DNA of 64,000 bases from Litsea cubeba (Eukaryota > Streptophyta > Magnoliopsida > Laurales > Lauraceae): the NCBI GenBank assembly GCA_012931725.1, contig CM022944.1:73792551-73856550 (forward strand), read 5' to 3'. The position numbers and the translations under genes are program-made. The notes beneath the pieces were generated by a model. The model was not told the origin of the DNA. It did no database searches and worked only from the letters and a program-made list of their open reading frames with translations. Below, piece by piece: positions 55,323 to 64,000 of the stretch. Within the stretch, counting starts at the first letter, position 1; every line of letters starts with the position of its first letter.

Positions 55323-58300
55323 ATGGCTTCAAGTAAGTTCCCCTTTTCAAGAAAACTCCATTGTAGAAAATAGGATGATAAAAAAAAGTTCTTTTTTTTG
55401 TTTCTTTCTTTTCTTTTCTTCTTTTTCTTTTCTTTTTCACGTGTTGTCCCCCCTTTTTTATCGTGCTTTCTTTTTTTTTGTGGGCCGTACGGACAGATCC
55501 GTACGGATCTGGCCGTACGGCCACGTGGCCTGTGGGCCAGTCCCTTTTTTCTTTTTTCTTTTGCTGATCTTTCTTTTTTTTCTCCCTCTCCTTTTTTTTT
55601 AGAAATTTTTATTTTTCTTCTTTTTTTTTGTTCTTTTCTTTCTCCTCTTTTTTTTTGAGAAAGTTTCTTTTTTTTTTGCTCATCATGATAATGCATTTTT
55701 TTGGCAAACCAAGATGTTCATGCATGCATTTTTTTTTTTTTTTGTAAATTGAATTGGTAGCATGATGTGATAGCATACCTAAAACTTTTTGCAAATTTGG
55801 GAATTTGGAGCTCGCAGTGATGTTGAGCCCTTCCTGATTTTGCGGAGACTTTGAGGTTTCGAAAGTTTGGAGTTTTGGAGCACGCAGTAATGTTCAGCCC
55901 ATCTTCAAGCTTTCTAATTCTTTCGGAGTACTTCCTTTTCTTTGGAATTGCCCTGGAATCATGCCAAAATTTCGCCAGATTTTTTTTAGCGAAATCTTGT
56001 CATTTTGATGATTGATCTTTTTCTTTTCCAACCTTTTGCAGGTGGTTCCTCCAAAACGAACAAGGGTAAAGAGCCTGCTACAAGCGTTCCTCGTAGTTCT
56101 GCTAGAACTTCTAATCCGGCCGTTCAGCAGGCTTGGGAGAAGGTCCAGTATGTCGAGAGAAACCTGGAAGAGTGTGATTCTCTCAACAAAGATGAGATGA
56201 GACAGCGACTAATCGCTCTCAAGGGAGAGGAATTTTATAAGATCATGATAAGCAGTCGTCCATGGGTGATGGACGATCAGAGGGTTTTGCCCAAGCCTAC
56301 CTTTTTCTTTGGTGATGCAGTCCCTGATGACATGACATACCAGAGGAGATGTTTTCAGTTCTCTTTCATAGCTAATGGTGAGAAGAAGACTGTTGCTACC
56401 CGGTCGACGTTTGATCGCACCGTCTCGATCATGAGCCTTTCTCCCACGTGCTCTAAAAGGGAAGATCCTCCAAGCTGGGTGAAAAGGACAAATGTAATCA
56501 AGACCGGGGTTTTTCTTGGCGGTCCTTCCGGATATGCAGAGAAGTCGCCTGCCCACATGGACATATTGATGCCGGCGAGCGGCTACCAGGGCTCTGATTA
56601 TCCGTCGGTCGATTTGAGACCGGTGGGCCTTGGTGTTTTCAGTGGTGACGGCAGCAATTGGGTGAAAGCCTTTTTGATTCCATGGCCGCTTTAGTGCTGA
56701 CTCCGAGTGGAAGTCATGGATTGATCGTGTCCTGCTGATTGGGGGCACCGTTTTGAAGGAAATCGGGATTTTTGATGCGGTCTGCACCTTTAGGGAGACT
56801 GTAATCTTTTTCGACGAGGCCTTCATGGGTATGTTGGAATCATTCCTTCCACAAACCAATACCTTCGTTGTGACGAATAGTGAGATTGGTTTCTCTTTGA
56901 AGGAGCTGAGCGCCATTACTGGATTGCCCATCCTTGGCAGACTCTATGAGGAGTTTATGCCGATCGACAGCGTCCTTGAGGAGTAGCCTGAGGAGTTCAA
57001 GCGTCAGTACTTTCAGCTCGTCGCCTTCTATGATTTTTTGAAGGAGAAGGAGGGCTCAAAAGTAAGATCCAGCAGTTGGAAGAGTTTTAGCTCTTCGTCT
57101 CCCAACTTCTTTGAAAGTGGGGAGCCTTCTGATAGCATGACCCGGGAAGACAGGGCTAAGGATCTGGGTTCGAAGAAGATTTCGGCTATAAAAAAAGAGT
57201 TGAGAGATTTCTTTACGAGTACAAATGCCATATCTCCTGACATTGCACTGCAGAGAGATCTCGTTGTTTACCTCACTTATTGGCTAGGTGAGGCTGTTTT
57301 TGCTGGAGGAGATGGAACGCACATCAAGCCGCATTGTATTTTTCCGGCTTGTCAGATGGCGTTTGAAGAGCAGCTTGCTTTGGTGCCAGCTCTATACTCT
57401 TATCTGTGTACCAAACTGCAGGCTGTTGCTTTTTTGGTTCGGCTTGGGCTCCCTATGAATAGGGTATTTTCAGCCCATATCTTTTATTCGTGGTTTGTAT
57501 ACCACTGTCCTGGCTCCCACCGGCTGGGTGCTGCATAGGATGACGATCCTCTGATGATTCGGTTGGCTAAGGGCAAAGCCGTGTTCGAATCGCTTTTGTT
57601 TGCCAGCATGAGGATCCAACGGTTCAGGGACGTCGAGATGGGGCAGTCTTCAGTGAAGCTTTCTCCGGAGTTGCGGAAGAAGGCTTTTGATTTTGGTGCC
57701 TCCCGTGACTCTACCAGGGCAGGGTCGGGAAGGCATTACTCCTTGACAAATGCAGAGAAGGAAAGGCTTTTTAGCATACGTGTCGGCACGATGGTGTACC
57801 GTAGACATCTTTTTGTCGATATCCAGCCATATGTGCCTTCTCGCTTTACACTGCAGTTAGGTTTTTCTCAAGGCGTTGTTGGAGCGCCTTCGAGTATGGT
57901 GAAGTGCTTTGGAGGTTTGCAGGATGGCAGAAATGCATGGGCTTTTTATAGTGCTGAAGACACTACTGCCATGATTTCTTATCCTGTGTTGTCGACTTTT
58001 CGAACTGCCGACTTAACGAAGTGGTTCGCGGAGAGCTTTTCGGAATATCGAGGGCTTTCTAAGAAGGAGATTGATGCAAAATGGTCTTCTAGAGAAGGCA
58101 TTGGAAAGTCGGATGGCGTCCGGCGAGAGGAAGTTTGGGCCTTCCTTTCTGGAGAGAAGCATAAGATAGGCTATCTCGGTGACCAGGGCATCATTGGTTC
58201 TGAAGCTGTCCGGGAGGTACCTGATGAGGCCAAAGAGCAGCTAGAATAGGAGGAAGCTAAGCTTGATGCTTGGATGCAAGCGGCACAGAGGCGAGCTTCC

Positions 58301-59939
58301 GTGGAGTCTGCTGGCAAGAGTAGACCATCCAGTGAGGAGTCAAGTGGGAAACCTGACTCTGCCAGTGGGGCAGCTTCTTCTAGGAGGCGAGCCCGCAGGG
58401 GTAAGAGGAACAGGAGTCATCGTAGCAGCGAGGGGCCACATGAGGACTCTCCTGACATAGAAGTCCCTCTTATTATCAATGAGGAGGTGCCAGGGAATAC
58501 TGACAAGCCTCCGGAAAAGAGGAGCTGAGAAGAAGAGACCGCCGGTGAAGCTATGATTCTTCTTCTTTTTGTTTCTTTCATGGGATTTTCAATGTCTTGA
58601 TTTGCTTTCTCCCCATGCTGCCTTTTTTTTTTAGCAGAGGATGAAGACCTGGCGATGCCTGAGGTTCCTGCCGATGAGGTGGTGACGGATCTGGTTGTGG
58701 CACCAGAAGAAGAACCGAGGGTCTCTGGAGTGATTCCAGAATCTCCAAATGGTATGACTTCTTTTGCTTTCTTTTTTTTTGTCTGTGACTTGGTTTGCTA
58801 GTGTTTTTCTTGTCAGCTTACTTGCCATAGGATTCCGATGACTTTGAACCATCGATGGACGCAAATGTTGACGATGCTTCCGATGAGTTCATGGAGGAAG
58901 AGAGTGTTCCACCAGTCGTCGAAGAAGGTATTTTATAGTAATAACACCGATAATGATTTTTTTAAAACATGATCATATTCATACATTTTTGTGTTTCTTT
59001 GGCAGGTTTTGAAGCGACAGAGGAGAGTCCATTGCTTCCTTCAGAACCAGAGCAAGGGATGCCAGAGGTTGATCCAGAGGTAGAGACACCTGCAACCAAT
59101 TCTAACACGGTGGAGGAGGTACCTCGTGCTGAAATTCCTTCCCCAGCAGCTTCGACTGGAAAGAGTTCTTTTGGTCCTCTTCCAACGGGGCATGACATGA
59201 GCAGCCGACCGACGGAGCAGGGCGAATCTTCAGCTGGGCCATCTCTTCTTCTTGAGAAGGTGGCGGCATGGGTTTTGAGCTCTTGGATTGAGACTCTCCT
59301 TTCTGGGGCACTTGGATGCCAGATTTGGCAAGATCCAGCATGTGCAGGAGATTCTCGGTGATGCCGAAAAGGCTAGTCTGGATGTCACAGGTGCCAGGGC
59401 GATTGTTGATAGGATCATTGCACTGGGTGACAAGAGGTTTGAGACCATGGACTTTCCTGATGACCAGTTCTTCAAAGAGGTGTTCTTGGATCCTGTTAAC
59501 AGGGCTAAGTCTGACCTGAATGAGGCTAAACAAAGAAGGAAGCAGCAGTTCGAGAGAAGAACTTAGAAGAGCTAGCCATCATTGGGCTGACACATGACCT
59601 TAACATCCTTGATAGGGAGGTCGATGAGGCCAGGAAATGTCTTGAGCATTTAAAGGCACAAGTTGCTACCAAGTGGGCTGCTATAACAGAGGCTCGTGAC
59701 AGGGAGGTGCTTTGATTCGCCGGGTTGTAGATGCTGATCGAGTTCTCGAAAGGAAGTTTCAAGAGGACAAACAATGGCAAACTGCTCGGGATAAGCTTCC
59801 CGGTATGAAAAAAGGGTTACAGCCTACCCCTGCATCTCATGGCAAGTTCCTGAAGAAGCGTGCCCTGGAAACTCTGATGGTTGACGCCAATAGTTTGCTC
59901 GAGGAGCTGAAACTTTGGCTAGAAGCCATTTTTGGCTGA
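55323..59939 (+). pseudogene. plant mobile domain (PMD) gene, five exons, antisense inside Tat element X
   Basis: Proposed exons: 55323-55332, 56042-58550, 58638-58751, 58817-58927, 59006-59939; all four introns are phase 1 with AG acceptors. The product would start MASSGSSKTNKGKEP. Exon 2 has the PMD-like stretch ESFLPQTNTFVVTNSEIG, FSLKELSAITGLPILG, then YLTYWLGEAVFAGGDG and HIFYSWFVYHCPG; later come a basic Ser/Arg-rich linker, acidic segments and a C-terminal coiled-coil-like part (DLNILDREVDEARKCLEHL). It is tail-to-tail with pol. Inactivating changes: stops at 56984, 57536, 58247, 58526 and 58828, frameshifts near 56667, 59295 and 59570-59715, and a mutated intron-2 donor. PMD proteins occur in transposons and in the silencing factors MAIN/MAIL1; function here is unknown. 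Confidence 0.82.
55333..56041 (+). other. intron 1 of the antisense PMD gene, pyrimidine-rich, with palindromes
   Basis: Donor GTAAGT (55333) follows ATGGCTTCAA and acceptor TTTTGCAG ends at 56041. The joined codon is A|GT. The intron is dominated by T/C runs (55380-55740). Near its middle is a palindrome cluster: CCGTACGG (55485-55492), AGATCCGTACGGATCT (55495-55510), GGCCGTACGGCC (55511-55522) and CCACGTGG (55521-55528, with a G-box core). Exon 1 codes only ten bases, so its reality depends on the match to the donor consensus and on the frame agreement. Confidence 0.6.
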
Positions 59940-60290
59940 GTTCTTGATTTGTTGTAGCAGAAACAATCCTTCTCTTCTTTTTTTTTTTTGGTACCACGTG
60001 TATTTTCTTTGGTACTTTTTTTTGTAGTGCTTGTGAACACTTTCTTTTTTTTTTGTACCGCATGTATTTTTTGGTACTTTTTTTTGTAGTGCATGTGAAC
60101 ACTTTCTTTTTTTTTTGTACCGCATGTATTTTTTGGTACTCTTTTTTTTTGTTTTCCCTACGCTCACTTAAATCTTTTTGTGATGAAAGTAATTGCTAAA
60201 TGGATACTTTCTTTTTTTGTTTTCCCTACACTAACTTAAATCTTTTGTGATGAAAGTAATTGCTAAATGGGATTTGATCAAAAGCTTTTC
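59940..60290. repeat. tandem repeats downstream of the PMD gene
   Basis: Three ~62-bp units begin at 59991, 60055 and 60117 (GTACC(A/G)C(A/G)TGTATTTT...GGTACTTTTTTT...GTGAACACTTTC). They are followed by two ~65-bp copies of TTTCCCTAC(G/A)CT(C/A)ACTTAAATC...GTAATTGCTAAATGG (about 60150 and 60220). No coding content. The 3' end of the PMD transcript should lie here. Confidence 0.8.
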
Positions 60291-60317
60291 ATTTTGTGAA
60301 AATCTTTTGTCAAATGG

Positions 60318-60620
60318 TTGTTTTGGCATGGGAGCCTTATTTTGTTTGTGGCATGGAAGCCGATTTTGGCATTGATAGCCGGTTATGGTGGCATTGATAG
60401 CCCAGTTTGTAGCATTGATAGCCGGTTTGGTGGCATTGATAGCCGGATTTTTTGAAAGCCAAGTTTTGGTTTGTTGGCGTGAAAACCAGTTTATTTTTAT
60501 TTGTTTGTGGTATCTATAGCCGGTTTGTTTTGTGCATCTATAGCCGGTTTGGGTGGCATCTATAGCCGGTTTGTGGCATCTATAGCCGGTTTGGTGGCAT
60601 TGATAGCCGGTTTTGGTTTT
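60318..60620. repeat. minisatellite GGCATTGATAGCCGGTTT, 10-12 units
   Basis: Units of 18-22 bp on the theme GGCAT(T/C)(G/T)ATAGCCGGTTTG, with variants GGCATGGAAGCCGATTTT and GCATCTATAGCCGG. It resembles the 19-bp LTR repeat GGCGTTTATAGCCGATTTT. It lies between the stop of pol (61444) and the PMD gene, both of which point towards it. Confidence 0.9.
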
Positions 60621-60627
60621 CAAAAAT

Positions 60628-61085
60628 ACAAGTATCGACTAAAAGTCACCTCCCAGCTAAATGGTCTTGCAAGTATCGCTGGAATGTCGCATCCTTGCTC
60701 ATTCGGTTGCGAGTATCGATGGAATGTCACCTCCTCGCGGGTTGGGGTGCAAGTATCGATGGAATGTCGCATCCTTGCTTTTCAAAAATTTGGTTTTGCA
60801 GGTACTGACTTGATGTGGTTTCCCCACTATTTTGAAATTTGCAGTTTTCTCGAACCTTTGGGTTGTGGATATCAACTGAAATGTTGCATCTCCACGATTT
60901 CTTGGTTTTCTCGAACCTTTGAGATTTGGGTTACGGATATCAACTGAAATGTTGTGTCTCCACGGTTTTATTTATTTATTTTGATTTTGCAAGTATTGAT
61001 GAAATGTCGCTTCCCTGCAATTTTGGAAATGTCGAAAGTGGTTCGCATTCTTCCAATTGGTTCGAGTATCAACTACGCGTTGCTT
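60628..61085. repeat. degenerate ~40-bp repeats GCAAGTATCGATGGAATGTC
   Basis: About nine units, the first four tightly spaced (60628, 60669, 60709, 60750) and the later ones more diverged (GGATATCAACTGAAATGTTG, GCAAGTATTGATGAAATGTC). Each unit tends to end in a C-rich CATCCTTGC or CTTCCCTGC. No coding content to 61440. Confidence 0.8.
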
Positions 61086-61443
61086 CCCTGCGGCTTTCGA
61101 AAAACCTTTTTTTTTGTTTAAAGACACGAGGGTCGTAAGTTTTGACCTAAAACCATTTTGGCGGTAAAAGGCAGGGTGGACTATGGTGGAAATCCTTGAA
61201 TCCGGATTTTGTTTCAAACCATGAATTTTGGGGTTCAAGGATTGAAATTTTTGGTCAAGTTAGGGAAAGGTTCTTAAACTTGGAAATTTTGAACAATGAA
61301 ACGGTGAAAGTAAGCATTGTTTGAATTTCTAGAAATTTCAACATTTGATATGAAAATTCTAAAAATAATGGGTTTGACGAGCGAGTACCTGGAAACCGGT
61401 TTTTGGCCGTACAGGCATTGCTCTTACCTAGTTGGGTAAGTCT

Positions 61444-64000
61444 TCAAGGGTAGTACCGCTTTAAGAACTTGTCATTGATGGGCAGCATACATCTGTGACC
61501 CTCCATGTTTAGGAGTACGTATGCGCCGTTGGAGAAAATCTTGTCGGTGACAGTAGGGTCCCTCCCATTTTGGCTCAAACTTGCCTTTGGACTTGTGAGC
61601 GAAAGCCATTGGTCTTTTTACCACAAGAACCAAGTCACCCTTTTGGTAGGCGCGTTGCCTGACCTTTTTGTCAAAAGATCCTGCCATGCGTGCTTGGTAA
61701 AGTTTAATGCTTTGTCGAGCTTCGAGCCATCTCTCATCGAGATTGTCCGGCTCATGGAGTCGTAATCTAACATTGCTTTCTTGAGTCATGTCATTTTGTA
61801 AAGATACCCTCAAAGAAGGAATTTGTACTTCCATGGGTACGACAGCTTCGCATCCATAGAACAAGGAGAATGGTGTGCTATAGGTTGGTCCTCGAACGGT
61901 GGTTCGATAGGCCCACAAAGCTTCAGACGGTTTGTCACTCCAGTCTCCTTTGTGACTAGAGACCATTTTCTTGAGGATTTTGTAGAGTGTCTTGTTGAAA
62001 GCTTCTGCTAATCCGTTTACTGCTGAATTTTATGGAGTCGAAGGACAACTTTGGATTTTGTATTTATCGCAGAACCTGTAGAATCGATGATCCAGGAATT
62101 ATGGTCCGTTATCATGGATAAATCTTTTGGGTATGCAGAAATGACAAACGACGTTGGTGCGCAGGAACTGAAGGGTTGATGAGGTCTTCATTTCGTTGAG
62201 CGCAAATGCTTCTGACCACTTGGAGAAATAATCTGTAGCAGCGAAGATGAAGCGATGACCTTTGCTCGAAGGGGGAGAAATCTATGATGTCCATACCCCA
62301 GGCTTCGAAAGGCCAATAAATCGCTGTAGGATGCAGCCATTCTGGAGGCATATGAATGTAATCTCCGTGAACTTGGCATTGTTGGCAGCGTTTAGCAAAT
62401 CGCATTGCGTCAGCTACCATGGTAGGCCAGTAATAACCTAACCTTTTTATCTGATCGTAGAGCTTTGGACCAGCCTGATGTGCTCCACAAACACCAGCAT
62501 GAACTTCTATGAGTGTTTCTTCAGCCTCTTGTTCTGACAAGCAGCGTAGAAGTATCCCATTGAAAGATTTCCTGTAAAGTATTTTTGAAGGGATATCCAA
62601 ATGAAAGCTTGGGGTTCGCCTTTGGATGCTTGCCCGTTCCTTTGGATCTTCAGGTAGGATTCCGAACATAGTGTAATCAATGAACGGATCCCTCCAGTCA
62701 CCTTTTGAAGGTTGAAGGATAGAGATCCGACATCCAACCACTCGGTGGCATTCAGCAACTGCTTGGTGTGTGTTAAGAGGAGGAAGGACTCTTCTCTCGC
62801 ACGCTGTGATTTGCATGATTTCCCCTTCCTGGATTGCCATAGATGTGGCAAGTCCGGCCAGGGCATCCGCACGTATGTTTTCACCTCTATGAATGTGGGT
62901 GATGTGACAGAAGTCAAATTTTTGCAAAAGTGATTGTGCCTTGTTGTAGTAAGGTAGCAGATCAGGCTTCCTGACTTTAAATTTCTGATTCATCTGGTTG
63001 ACGATCAGTTGAGAGTCTCCAAAGATTTCCAGCATGGTGATACCAGATTCAATGGCGAGTTCCAATCCTAGGATCAGAGCTTGATATTCAGCTGCATTGT
63101 TTGTGCATGGTTCCAGTAGCGAGAAAGCGTGTGGAATCATGTATTTGTCGGGGCTAACAAAGAGGATGCCAACTCCCGAGATCAGCTGTATTTCTTCATT
63201 TATCCTGGTTTGCACCGTCAAAGTACATGTCCCAGGAGGCACTTTGTGAGAAAGTCTCCACATTATAGACCAGTTCGTCTGGGAGACTCTAAGTGGAGAA
63301 TCTTTAGGCAATGGATGCTTTGCGAGAAAGTCTGCTAGGGTTTGGCCTTTGCTTGCTTTTTACGGTACATACCTAATATCAAATTGCAACAAAATGATGG
63401 ACCATTTTGCCAGTCGGGCATTGAGAGAACATGCTTTTGTGACAAGGACCTTCAAGAGGTTGATCCTTGAGACCAGGTAGACTGTGTTGGAAAGCAAGTA
63501 ATGACGTAGCTTTTGTACGGCGAACATCACTGCAAGGCATTCTTTTTCGACTTGAGAGTAGCGATGCTTTGCACTTACTAGCATGCGACTGAGGTAGTAT
63601 ATTGCAGCTTCTTTTCTTTCATCATTTTCTTGTGCAAGTAGAGTGCCCAGAGAGTGATTAAGGGCTCCTGTGTATAAGATGAATGGTTTTCTAGTAGTAG
63701 GAGCAGCTAATACTGGAGGTTTGGTCAGGTATGACTTGATATCTTAGATTGCGGCTTCACAGTCAGCATCCCAGATAAAGTTTACACCTTTTTTTCATCA
63801 ACCGAGAGAATAGGCGGCATTTCCCCAAAAGATTGGAGATGAACCGTCTGATGTAAGCCAATCTCCCTTGAAGCCCTTTGAGTCCTCTCAAGGTTCTTGG
63901 AGAGGGCAAAAAAAAAAGAATAGCCTTGACTTTGATGGGGTCAAGCTCTATTCCAGCTTTCCGAACTAAGAATCCGAGGAACTTACCCGACGAGACGCCG
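61444..64000 (-). pseudogene. pol of Tat element X: RT end, RNase H, archaeal RNase H, integrase
   Basis: Reading leftward from the window edge: RT thumb (GVSSGKF at about 63990), RNase H (63584-63360, AKHRYSQVEKECLAVMFAVQ), archaeal-type RNase H (NNAAEYQALILGLELA, FGDSQLIVNQM), integrase zinc-binding domain (HAGVCGAHQ...CQQCQVH), core with WGMDIID and, after a frameshift near 62275, RFIHDNGP and NGLAEAFNKTLYKIL, then the C-terminal domain (61966-61472) ending KRYYP and TGA at 61444. Frameshifts (about 62275, 63290, 63350, 63910) and stops make it inactive. It supplies the integrase missing in Z and shows the full order of this Tat family. Confidence 0.92.

Noticed and set aside
55229..55696. 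Lysine-rich minus-strand frame of 155 codons
   Set aside because: It is a translation of the complementary strand of a pyrimidine-rich intron; low complexity only.
1..64000. Assignment to a particular species or family such as Lauraceae
   Set aside because: The PMD protein style reminded me of magnoliid predicted proteins, but no host gene or diagnostic sequence is present, so this stays a guess.

Overview
This window is plant nuclear DNA made almost entirely of LTR retrotransposons and their wreckage. I see no host gene, rRNA, tRNA or CRISPR array. The families present are Tat-lineage Ty3/gypsy (gag-pol with a second, archaeal-type RNase H), chromoviral Ty3/gypsy with a chromodomain (Tekay/Del-like termini and initiator-Met primer site), one copia LTR that resembles the SIRE/Maximus type, and a MITE. 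This points to gene-poor, probably pericentromeric heterochromatin of an angiosperm. The species cannot be read from the sequence; a magnoliid is only a guess.

Layout, left to right. 1-4.0 kb: older Tat copy U, minus strand, with its 3' LTR fused directly to a gag fragment. 4.0-13.1 kb: chromovirus T, plus strand, gag mostly deleted and pol broken; its integrase is split at 6297-10180 by solo LTR S. 13.1-15.7 kb: 5' end of a copia element inserted in the T 3' LTR, carrying a MITE at 15021-15349. 15.7-20.9 kb: truncated 5' half of Tat copy V, minus strand. 20.9-27.2 kb: Y', the 5' end (PBS and 5' LTR side, minus strand) of a non-autonomous chromovirus-like element. 27.2-30.4 kb: fragment W of a plant-mobile-domain (PMD) gene. 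30.4 kb to the right end: Tat copy X, minus strand, its 3' LTR split at 32412 by element Y (32413-53541), which is itself split by young Tat copy Z (33310-44414). Target-site duplications support this order: GAACC around Y and ACATA around Z. Right of Y come the rest of the X 3' LTR, its polypurine tract, the PMD gene (55.2-59.9 kb, plus strand), a repeat-rich zone, and X pol (minus strand) running off the window.

The most interesting object is in X. Between pol and the 3' LTR, and antisense to gag-pol, lies a PMD gene with its own TATA box, start codon and, by my reading, five exons separated by four phase-1 introns. Fragment W keeps the last three introns at the same places. Because the genomic RNA is the opposite strand, these introns are not spliced from it, so they can survive retrotransposition. 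Both copies here are inactivated.

Other signals: a U3 array of five diverged repeats spaced 147-159 bp in the Tat LTR; GC-rich perfect palindromes clustered in the LTR or leader of unrelated families, with different motifs at apparently equivalent places in related LTRs; and a ~19-bp minisatellite found both in the Tat LTR and in the internal 3' region of X.
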